Assembly: GCA_018240745.1 (NCBI GenBank)
Contig: JAFEFF010000197.1
Coordinates: 1 to 42,040 of the forward strand
DNA: 42,040 bases
Direction: 5' to 3'
Origin: Pseudomonadota bacterium
GTDB taxonomy: Bacteria > Pseudomonadota > Alphaproteobacteria > Reyranellales > Reyranellaceae
Shown here: positions 25,205 to 31,507 of the stretch, one piece after another
Numbering within the stretch: the first letter of the stretch is position 1
How the letters are laid out: each line of letters begins with the position of its first letter
Translations under genes and position numbers: made by a program
The notes under the pieces: model-generated
What the model was told of the DNA's origin: nothing
What the model saw: only the letters and a program-made list of their open reading frames with translations
Database searches by the model: none

Positions 25205-25732
25205 ATGCCGAAAGTCCCTTCCAAGCCGCCACGCAAAGCCGTGGTCGGCGTGATCATGGGCAGCCAGTCCGACTGGGCCACCATGAAGCACGCCGCCGGC
25301 ACACTCGAGGAGCTGGGCGTGCCGTTCGAGGCCCGGATCGTTTCGGCCCACCGCACGCCCCGGCGCATGGCGGCCTATGCGGAAACTGCGCAAAGCCGCG
25401 GGCTCAAGGTGATCATCGCCGGCGCCGGCGGGGCCGCGCACCTGCCGGGCATGACAGCGGCCTTCACGACGCTCCCGGTGCTGGGCGTTCCGGTCGAGAG
25501 CGCCGCCCTGAAGGGGCAGGACAGTCTTCTTTCCATTGTCCAGATGCCGGCCGGCATTCCGGTGGGGACGCTGGCGATCGGCCGCTCCGGAGCGATCAAT
25601 GCCGCCCTCCTGGCAGCGTCCATCGTCGGCCTTGGCGATGCCAAGATTGCCGCGGCGCTGGGCAAGTGGCGCGCCCGGCAGACCGCGGCGGTGGCCGAGG
25701 CCCCGGCCGACGACGCCCCGGTCCATCGCTAG
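25205..25732 (+). CDS. purE: N5-carboxyaminoimidazole ribonucleotide mutase
   Basis: A 175-residue class I PurE, which moves the carboxylate of N5-CAIR to C4 of the imidazole in purine synthesis. The signature residues are in [23 protein letters not shown] and [14 protein letters not shown], and the PVLGVPVES segment also fits. The C-terminus adds about 15 Ala/Pro-rich residues. It is followed by purK one base after the stop. An 18-base stretch at 25379-25396 within the gene is identical to the start of the repeat at 31332. Confidence 0.95.
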   Translation: MPKVPSKPPRKAVVGVIMGSQSDWATMKHAAGTLEELGVPFEARIVSAHRTPRRMAAYAETAQSRGLKVIIAGAGGAAHLPGMTAAFTTLPVLGVPVESAALKGQDSLLSIVQMPAGIPVGTLAIGRSGAINAALLAASIVGLGDAKIAAALGKWRARQTAAVAEAPADDAPVHR

Positions 25733-25733
25733 C

Positions 25734-26846
25734 ATGGCCGACCGCATCATCCCGCCGGGATCGACCATCGGCATCCTGGGCGGCGGGCAATTGGGCCGCA
25801 TGACGGCGATGGCGGCCGAGCGGCTGGGCTACAAGGCGCTGAGCTACTCCCCCGAGGCCGATGCGATCGCGGGCCAGGTCGCGCCGCACATGCAGGGCGC
25901 GTATGACGACAAGGCCGCCCTCGCCCGCTTCGCCAACCAAGTGGATGTCATCACCTACGAGTTCGAGAACGTGCCCGAGGCAACGGTCGCGGCCTGCGAG
26001 AAGCACAAGCCGGTACGGCCGGGCGTGCGGCCGATCCACTTCGCCCAGCACCGCCTGCGCGAGAAGGCGTTCTTCCGCCAGGCCGGGCTGGCGACGGCGA
26101 CCTACCAGGCGATCCGCAGCCTGGCCGATGTCGCCGGCGCGACCGCGTTCCCCGGCATCCTCAAGACCTGCACCGAGGGCTATGACGGCAAGGGCCAGGC
26201 GCGGGTCGCCAACAAGGAGCAGCTGGCCGAGGCTTGGGACAAGCTCGGCCGGCCCGAATCCATCCTCGAGGCGCTGGTCGATTTCCGGTGCGAGGTCTCG
26301 GCGATCGTGGCGCGCAGCCTGACGGGCGAGGCGCGCTGCTTCCCGATCGGCCTGAACGACCATCGCGACGGCATCCTGCGCACCACGACGGTACCATCCG
26401 GGATGCCGCCGGCGATCCTCGCCGAGGCGGAGCGGCTGGGCGTGCAACTCGCCAACAGTCTCGAGCTGGTCGGCCTGGTGGCGCTCGAGATGTTCGTGAC
26501 CCGGGACGGCCGTGTGCTCGCCAACGAGATGGCGCCGCGGCCGCACAATTCAGGGCACTGGACGATCGATGCCTGCGCCACCAGCCAGTTCGAGCAGCTC
26601 GTCAGGGCGATCTGCGGCCTGCCGCTGGGCGCGGTCGACGTGCTGGCGCCCTCGCGGATGGAGAACCTGATCGGCGACGAAGCCGACGACTGGCTGCGCT
26701 ACGTCTCCGACCCGACGGCGCGGCTGCATCTCTACGGCAAGGCGCGCGCCAGGCCGGGCCGCAAGATGGGCCACGTCACCCATGTCTTTACGAGCGATCT
26801 CCTTACGAGGGGCGGGCTGCCGCCCGGCTCGGCCTCCAGGACCTGA
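25734..26846 (+). CDS. purK: N5-carboxyaminoimidazole ribonucleotide synthase
   Basis: A 370-residue ATP-grasp enzyme that makes N5-CAIR from AIR, bicarbonate and ATP. It shows GSTIGILGGGQLGRMTAMAA at the N-terminus, DVITYEFENVP, the ATP-grasp ILKTCTEGYDGKGQ and EMAPRPHNSGHWTIDAC. The last domain ends GRKMGHVTHVF. The final 14 residues after that (SDLLTRGGLPPGSA...) go beyond the usual end and run into the convergent COQ9 gene, a 44-bp tail-to-tail overlap. It is one base downstream of purE, so translation is probably coupled. Confidence 0.94.
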   Translation: MADRIIPPGSTIGILGGGQLGRMTAMAAERLGYKALSYSPEADAIAGQVAPHMQGAYDDKAALARFANQVDVITYEFENVPEATVAACEKHKPVRPGVRPIHFAQHRLREKAFFRQAGLATATYQAIRSLADVAGATAFPGILKTCTEGYDGKGQARVANKEQLAEAWDKLGRPESILEALVDFRCEVSAIVARSLTGEARCFPIGLNDHRDGILRTTTVPSGMPPAILAEAERLGVQLANSLELVGLVALEMFVTRDGRVLANEMAPRPHNSGHWTIDACATSQFEQLVRAICGLPLGAVDVLAPSRMENLIGDEADDWLRYVSDPTARLHLYGKARARPGRKMGHVTHVFTSDLLTRGGLPPGSASRT

Positions 26847-27426
26847 CGTCGGCCTTGAGCTTCTCGAAGCGCATGACGTCGTCGATCCGGCGGCCGAGGA
26901 AGTCCCAGGTCGCCTGGTCGCCCTCCGAGCGGTCGTTCAGCCAGTAGAGCAGCGTCGAGCTGAAGACGCCGCTCAGGATGGCGCGCTTGGAGTAGAAGTT
27001 GAAATCGGTGCTGGTGTCGCCGACGGCGTACCAGATGGCGTCGACGGTGCGGTAGAGCAGCTTGAGCGCCAGCGGCCCGTTGAACGGCATTGCGAGCAGG
27101 GCCAGCCCGCGACGGACGGACTCCTTGCCGCCAACCGTGTTCTGGATCCGGAGCTTCACGCCGAGCGCGATGCGGTCGCGGATCCTGAGCTCGCCGCCCT
27201 CCTTCTCCAGCGCCTCGACCGTGCGCTGATCGGCCTGCCGCGAGAGATGGGCCAGCACGTCGACGGGGCCGCCCGGGAACAGCCGCCAGGCATCGGCGGC
27301 GGCGCCGACCCTCTCGCCGGCGTGCCGGATCGCCAGGCTGGTCCAGCCGCTGAAGGCGGCTTCCCGGGCGACGGCCTCCGCCAGACGGTCGCGCAGCTCG
27401 GCATCCGGGTCCGATTCGGTCGTCAT
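26803..27426 (-). CDS. COQ9-family protein (rpsU-divergently transcribed)
   Basis: A 207-residue protein of the COQ9 family, known in bacteria as the rpsU-divergently transcribed protein. COQ9 binds lipids and supports COQ7 hydroxylation in ubiquinone synthesis. Matching segments are AFSGWTSLAIRHAGERVG, LFPGGPVDVLAHLSR and DAIWYAVGDTSTDFNFYSKR, with TLLYWLNDRSEG following. ATG 27426 has AGGAGG four bases away. It reads away from rpsU across a 135-bp gap, exactly the family's usual position. Confidence 0.92.
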   Translation of the reverse strand: MTTESDPDAELRDRLAEAVAREAAFSGWTSLAIRHAGERVGAAADAWRLFPGGPVDVLAHLSRQADQRTVEALEKEGGELRIRDRIALGVKLRIQNTVGGKESVRRGLALLAMPFNGPLALKLLYRTVDAIWYAVGDTSTDFNFYSKRAILSGVFSSTLLYWLNDRSEGDQATWDFLGRRIDDVMRFEKLKADVRSWRPSRAAARPS

Positions 27427-27561
27427 GAGACCTCCTAGGGCCCTATATATGCCACGTCCCGGGGCTTCCCAAGGGGCGGTCCCTGTGATACCACCCCCGC
27501 CTCGAATTCCGGCCCCGGAGGCTTTCCCCCGGGCCCTCCAGCTTGGAAGGAAGCGATCGAA

Positions 27562-27765
27562 GTGCAGGTTCTCGTCCGCGAAAACAACGTCGATCAGGCG
27601 CTGCGCGTCCTGAAGAAGAAGATGCAGCGCGAAGGTATCTTTCGCGAGATGAAGCTCCGCCGCAACTACGAGAAGCCCTCCGAGCGCCGCGCCCGCGAGC
27701 GCGCCGAAGCCATCCGCCGCACCCGCAAGCTGATGCGCAAGCGCATGGAGCGCGAGGGCTACTAG
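27562..27765 (+). CDS. rpsU: 30S ribosomal protein S21
   Basis: The full 67-residue S21, starting [20 protein letters not shown] and continuing with [17 protein letters not shown] and a basic C-terminal helix. S21 lies near the anti-Shine-Dalgarno end of 16S rRNA and helps initiation. The start is GTG; GGAAGG lies 11 bases upstream, rather far, and no closer start fits the family. A strong intrinsic terminator follows at 27791. Confidence 0.96.
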   Translation: MQVLVRENNVDQALRVLKKKMQREGIFREMKLRRNYEKPSERRARERAEAIRRTRKLMRKRMEREGY

Positions 27766-27790
27766 GCCCCGGCTTCCGAGCGAGACGATG

Positions 27791-27820
27791 AACCCCCGGC
27801 AATCCCGGGGGTTTTTGTTT
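27791..27820 (+). terminator. Rho-independent terminator of rpsU
   Basis: AACCCCCGG (27791-27799) pairs perfectly with CCGGGGGTT (27805-27813) around a 5-nt loop, followed by TTTGTTT. It begins 25 bases after the rpsU stop. Confidence 0.92.
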
Positions 27821-27840
27821 GCCGAAGAGTGCAGCACACA

Positions 27841-27867
27841 CCTCTCCCCGCTTGCGCGGCGGAGAGG
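27841..27867. repeat. G/C hairpin after the LanM gene
   Basis: CCTCTCC (27841-27847) pairs with GGAGAGG (27861-27867), with an inner CCGC/GCGG pair, forming a near-perfect hairpin. It lies 45 bases beyond the LanM stop and could end that message, though no T-run follows on the minus strand. A GCGGAAACTGCGC motif shared with the repeats at 30571 and 31332 follows at 27884. Confidence 0.5.
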
Positions 27868-27911
27868 GCGTCCGAGGATCGCTGCGGAAACTGCGCTCGC
27901 AGTGATGCCGA

Positions 27912-29891
27912 TCAGCGCACTACGAACCGTGACGATATGGCTTCCTCGATGACAGCGATCTGCCGCGAGCGGTCGGCGGCGCTCAGCTTTGCAAGGCGGC
28001 GACACAGGACTTGTGAGTCGCGGTCTCCGCAGAGCCTGAGGAAGTCTCCGTCGTCGTCGGCATGTTTCATCTTCCGCCAAGCGGCCGTGCCGAAATGAGG
28101 GATGTCCAGCATTTCCATGGCGCGCCGTTCGCTTTCATAGACCTGCGCACGGCCCGTCCGCGGTGAGGCAGTGGCGCACAGCGGCCGTGCCAGCCATTCC
28201 AGTTCCAGGCTGCGGTCGATCCCATCTTGCAAATACTGCGGATGCAGGAGGTGGAGGTGCAGACGCGTGTAGGTTTCGGTGCTGCGCACGAGAACGCGGA
28301 GTTCAAGATCGTCGAACGCCTCCAGCAGCCGCTTGTCCGACAGCAGTGCAGGCCGGCTTGCCATCAGGCCGTCGTACGCAGCCTCGAAACCCGCAAGGAA
28401 CTGCGGCAGATGCTCGGCAACGGTAGGGAAGCGATCGCCTAGCCTGACACGATGGCTCGCAGACACTGCGACGCCCGCATCCTCGATCACCCTCATCTGG
28501 TCGGTATTGACGGATCGCCAGGTCACGTGCCGCAACCCGGGGTCCTGCTTGTCGTCGGCGCCGAGGGCGCTCATGTCGAAGCGGCGGCCATCGGGCGTTG
28601 TTTCCCATTGCGGCAGGAAGCCGGTCCTTAAGATCGAATCCTCGTCGTCCGGTTCGACCGCAGCGGAGCGGTGGCGCCCCGCACGCGGCCGCTCGCTCAG
28701 CAGCGTCTCCAGATCCACGACGACCGGATGCTCGCCGCTGGCAATCAGATTCTCACAGTGGACATCGGTAATTGCCAGCAGATGAAGCACCGCCAGCAGT
28801 ATGCCGGCCCTTGCGTAGTACCGTTCGATCTCGGCCTCGGAGTGGCAGGGCTCGACCGGTACATACTCTACCCATCCATGGGTGCCGCGATCGAGGCTAC
28901 GGACGATCTTGAGTTCCAGAGGCAAGCCGAGTTTGTTGAGCCGCGCGATGAACTCGTAGAAGGCGGCTTCCGGTTCGACGGTGCGCGGTTTGTAGATCAC
29001 GCGCCCGCCGTTCCTCAGCCTGCATTCATAGACCGATTGTCCGCCACGGTGGCGATCCGACAGATCCGTCCGGACGTCCTCCAGGGCGCCCTCGATCGGC
29101 TCGGCCTCCCAGCCGAAACTCGACATCAGATCCGCATGATCCGCCCTGAAGCGCCGACAGAGATCGGTCGTCGCCTGTATCCATTGTTCCACGGATTGGC
29201 ACAGCAGGCGCGCCAACACCGGATAACGATGCAGCAAATCAGTCAACCCTCCGGCATCCATATGCTGGAGGTACGCCCGGTAGATGCCGGTGGTCAGCGG
29301 TTGTCGGGACCACACGGACTCGATCGCAGCGGCCGGCGCCTGCGAGAATCTGAACTCGAAGAAATCCTGCCCGAATGTGAGACTGCTCACGAAAGACAGA
29401 TGCGCCAGGAGCTGACGCTCCAGGGCAACTGCCGCCGAAACACCCAGGACTGCCCCATCGGCGCCGGCCCTGTCCGACACTCGTCTGCGAGCGATGCGCA
29501 CGAGGTCGATCAGGAGTTCGTCGAATGGTAGCGGTCGGTCGGCAGAGATCGCGCGATCGGCTGCCGGTCCGGCGCTTCTGTCTTCGGACCGCAATGGCCG
29601 AGGGCACAACCACTGTTCGAGCAATGAAGTCCAGGACGGCAAGCCAGCGTCTACCTGGGCGCCGCCGAGCAGGCGATCGATTTGCCTGGAGTCCAGTTGG
29701 TTGAAGCGCAGCCTGCGCCGCAGCAGTTCGGCACTGCCCAGGATTTGGCGCCAGCGCCGTCGACGATCTCTGGCAGCCTTGGGATCCTGGGCACCCGCCG
29801 AACGGTCGGCAGGACATATCCGTTCCCAAAGCGGCGCCGAGCGGCGGGCAACACTGCGAACGAAGTCGCCGCCGGCCTCTGCAGGTGTCAT
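27912..29891 (-). CDS. LanM-type lanthipeptide dehydratase lacking the cyclase domain
   Basis: A 659-residue protein covering the DUF4135 dehydratase domain of class II lanthipeptide synthetases, which phosphorylate Ser/Thr of a precursor peptide and eliminate phosphate to give Dha/Dhb. The kinase-like site is intact: Lys301 in VIYKPR, Asp376/His378/Asn381 in ITDVHCENLIA, Asp393/Glu395 in VVVDLETLL. The elimination region WRSVNTDQM (Arg459, Thr463) is also present. Full LanM proteins run to about 900-1100 residues and end in a LanC-like zinc cyclase; here the chain stops at the domain boundary (SSRFVVR), with no GHG, CxCH or remnant downstream. The gene follows a Nif11-type precursor by 60 nt. 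No strong ribosome binding site precedes ATG 29891. It looks like a functional dehydratase working without its own cyclase; a fresh truncation is possible but leaves no trace. Confidence 0.87.
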   Translation of the reverse strand: MTPAEAGGDFVRSVARRSAPLWERICPADRSAGAQDPKAARDRRRRWRQILGSAELLRRRLRFNQLDSRQIDRLLGGAQVDAGLPSWTSLLEQWLCPRPLRSEDRSAGPAADRAISADRPLPFDELLIDLVRIARRRVSDRAGADGAVLGVSAAVALERQLLAHLSFVSSLTFGQDFFEFRFSQAPAAAIESVWSRQPLTTGIYRAYLQHMDAGGLTDLLHRYPVLARLLCQSVEQWIQATTDLCRRFRADHADLMSSFGWEAEPIEGALEDVRTDLSDRHRGGQSVYECRLRNGGRVIYKPRTVEPEAAFYEFIARLNKLGLPLELKIVRSLDRGTHGWVEYVPVEPCHSEAEIERYYARAGILLAVLHLLAITDVHCENLIASGEHPVVVDLETLLSERPRAGRHRSAAVEPDDEDSILRTGFLPQWETTPDGRRFDMSALGADDKQDPGLRHVTWRSVNTDQMRVIEDAGVAVSASHRVRLGDRFPTVAEHLPQFLAGFEAAYDGLMASRPALLSDKRLLEAFDDLELRVLVRSTETYTRLHLHLLHPQYLQDGIDRSLELEWLARPLCATASPRTGRAQVYESERRAMEMLDIPHFGTAAWRKMKHADDDGDFLRLCGDRDSQVLCRRLAKLSAADRSRQIAVIEEAISSRFVVR

Positions 29892-29951
29892 TGCTCGGCG
29901 CTCGCCTTCCGTGGACGACCGAATGTCATCCGTGAGGCAGGCCCTCGCGTC

Positions 29952-30278
29952 CTAGGGTCGATTGACCGGATGCCAGCTGACCGTATAGCTGAGGCACCCT
30001 CTTGCACAGGAGCTAAGAGGCGGTTTCGGCCTTTTCCTTGCCGACGTGGAGACCTGCGCTTCACTCAGGTCCTTGCCCTTGAACTGCTGCGCAATCGCTT
30101 TCTTGACGGCCGTTTCGAACTGCTGCCGCGAGAACGAGTAACCGAACTCCTTGGCGATCTGCAGTACTTCTTCCGCCGTGACGAGGTTGCCCCGCTCGAC
30201 GGCGGCCAGAACACGCGCGCTCAACTTTGCGCTCTTCTGAGCCTGCGAAAGAAAATCCAAGGGATTTGACCGCTTCAT
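29952..30278 (-). CDS. Nif11-type leader / lanthipeptide precursor peptide
   Basis: A 108-residue peptide. Residues 5-65 match the Nif11-like leader fold: PLDFLSQAQKSAKLSARVLA, then AEEVLQIAKEFGYSFSRQQF, with the typical AKEFGYxFS. DLSEAQV (70-76) corresponds to the usual LSDEELE motif, but the Gly-Gly cleavage site that should follow is missing; a basic, Pro-rich stretch (ARKRPKPP) stands there. The C-terminal tail, SSCARGCLSYTVSWHPVNRP, has two cysteines (91, 95) and five Ser/Thr between 89 and 101, suitable for dehydration and thioether rings. GGAGGAGA lies six to seven bases before ATG 30278. The LanM dehydratase is directly downstream, as expected for a modifying enzyme and its substrate. 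Confidence 0.78.
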   Translation of the reverse strand: MKRSNPLDFLSQAQKSAKLSARVLAAVERGNLVTAEEVLQIAKEFGYSFSRQQFETAVKKAIAQQFKGKDLSEAQVSTSARKRPKPPLSSCARGCLSYTVSWHPVNRP

Positions 30279-30640
30279 CTCAGGTCTCCTCCAGATCGTC
30301 GATTCGACCGCAAAACTTTAGCTGCCGTTCGCTCGCCGTCAAGGAGCCGCGGCGTGCTCGACGGCCCATGCTCAGGGCGGAGACTGCGTCGGCTTCGTGC
30401 TGCGGCCCGTTCGCGACGGCCGCACTGCAGCAGTCGACCGGCTCGTTCAAGCGCGCCTTCAGCTGGATCCCACCCCGGTGTTCATGCTCGCCATGGCGCT
30501 CGGCGCCCTAGCTGTGGGTGCCCGAGCATGCCGGCAAGGAACTGAACAAGATCAGCGTGTGACCCTGACCGCGGAGACTGCGCAAAGCGTTTTTCCGTAG
30601 TTCCTGCTGTGGTCGGCGCTGCACGTCCTGAAAAGCTCGA
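30279..30640. other. Intergenic region between precursor peptide and toxin-antitoxin promoter
   Basis: About 360 bases. It must hold the precursor-peptide promoter, but none is clear by eye. A plus-strand open frame (30397-30600) is not convincing: it has no ribosome binding site, no recognisable domain, and ends inside the direct repeat at 30571. No second precursor peptide was found on either strand. Confidence 0.4.
30571..30613 (+). repeat. Left copy of a 43-bp direct repeat flanking the toxin-antitoxin cassette
   Basis: It starts GCGGAGACTGCGCAAAGC and ends GTGGT. Aligned without gaps to 31332-31374, 34 of 43 positions agree, with the first 18 differing at one. The promoter of the toxin gene begins 28 bases later. 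Confidence 0.6.
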
Positions 30641-30669
30641 TTGCACACTCGTATCCAAACGGATACAAT
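30641..30669 (+). promoter_or_regulatory. Promoter with palindromic operator of the toxin-antitoxin operon
   Basis: TTGCAC (30641-30646), a 17-bp spacer, then TACAAT (30664-30669) form a good sigma70-type promoter. GTATCC-AAAC-GGATAC (30651-30666) is a perfect 6-bp inverted repeat lying in the spacer and touching the -10. This is the usual place for an antitoxin-bound autorepression operator. The start of transcription would be near 30676, leaving almost no leader before ATG 30678. Confidence 0.7.
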
Positions 30670-30677
30670 AGGCAGCA

Positions 30678-30986
30678 ATGAACACCTTCCTCCGGTCATC
30701 CGTGTTCGACCGTTGGCTTGCCGGCCTGCGCGACCAGAAGAGCAAAGCCCGCATCCTGGCGCGCTTGGCGAGCGCCGTGCTTGGCAACTTCGGCGACTGC
30801 CGGCCCGTGGGCGAGGGTGTTTCGGAAATGCGGATCCATGCAGGCCCCGGCTACCGGGTCTATTTCGTGCGCAGGGAGGCGCCCGTCTATGTGCTGCTCG
30901 CGGGGGGGGGCGACAAGTCCTCGCAAGCGAAGGATATCGACCGCGCCCTGCGCATGGCCCGAGATCTGAAAGGAACAGGACTGTGA
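30678..30986 (+). CDS. RelE/HigB-type toxin (Gp49-like addiction killer)
   Basis: A 102-residue protein of the RelE/ParE superfamily, phage-derived Gp49-like/HigB group. It reads SSVFDRWLAGLRDQKSKARI, then GDCRPVGEGVSEMRIHAGPG, then YRVYFVRREAPVYVLLAGG and SSQAKDIDRALRMARDL, the conserved order of this group. Such toxins cut mRNA on the ribosome. Toxin comes first and antitoxin second, as in higBA. The stop overlaps the antitoxin GTG (GTGA). The promoter at 30641 carries an operator palindrome. Confidence 0.9.
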   Translation: MNTFLRSSVFDRWLAGLRDQKSKARILARLASAVLGNFGDCRPVGEGVSEMRIHAGPGYRVYFVRREAPVYVLLAGGGDKSSQAKDIDRALRMARDLKGTGL

Positions 30987-31321
30987 AGACCACCTACGCC
31001 ACGTTCGATCCGGCGCGATACCTCGACAACGACGCCGTCATTGCCGAATACCTGTCGGCCGCGGCGGAGGACCCGAACCCCGACGTCTTTCTCGCCGCCC
31101 TCGGTCACGTCGCCAGGGCGCGCGGCATCGCGCAGGTCGCCAAGACCAGCGGGCTCGGCCGGGAGAGCCTGTACAAGGCGCTCGGCGCCGGCGCCCATCC
31201 CCGCTACGAAACGGTGAGCGCGGTCCTGCGGGCGCTCGGCGTCAAGCTCACGGTCGTGCCTGTGCCGCGCCGGACGGCCACACGGAGCCGGAAGAAGACG
31301 CCGACATCGCGCGCGGCATAG
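30983..31321 (+). CDS. HigA-type antitoxin
   Basis: A 112-residue antidote of the HigA-like (TIGR02684) group: YLDNDAVIAEYLSAAAEDPN, FLAALGHVARARGIAQVAK, then the HTH SGLGRESLYKALGAGAHPRY and ETVSAVLRALGVKLTVVP. It should neutralise the toxin and repress the operon through the GTATCC-N4-GGATAC site. The start is GTG, overlapping the toxin stop by four bases, with AGGAACAGGA upstream. The C-terminus is a basic tail (RRTATRSRKKTPTSRAA). Confidence 0.9.
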   Translation: MKTTYATFDPARYLDNDAVIAEYLSAAAEDPNPDVFLAALGHVARARGIAQVAKTSGLGRESLYKALGAGAHPRYETVSAVLRALGVKLTVVPVPRRTATRSRKKTPTSRAA

Positions 31322-31331
31322 CCGCATCACG

Positions 31332-31374
31332 GCGGAAACTGCGCAAAGCTCCTTCCCGCACTTCCCGCAGTGGT
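31332..31374 (+). repeat. Right copy of the 43-bp direct repeat flanking the toxin-antitoxin cassette
   Basis: GCGGAAACTGCGCAAAGC...GTGGT; 34 of 43 positions match the copy at 30571-30613. Its first 18 bases are also found exactly inside purE (25379-25396), and its first 13 at 27884-27896. It starts 10 bases after the antitoxin stop. Confidence 0.6.
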
Positions 31375-31507
31375 GACCCTCAGGGCGCCGGCCGCAGCTG
31401 GAGCCTTGGTCGATGCCGAATCGCACATTCGGCGCAATTGGCCGGGCATGACGAAGGCGCCATCACTCTCTAAAGTTGTGCCTGTCACCAGCCAACCGGA
31501 GGGGCAC

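Noticed and set aside
30397..30600. A 67-codon plus-strand frame upstream of the toxin
   Set aside because: No ribosome binding site, no recognised family, and it ends in the direct repeat.
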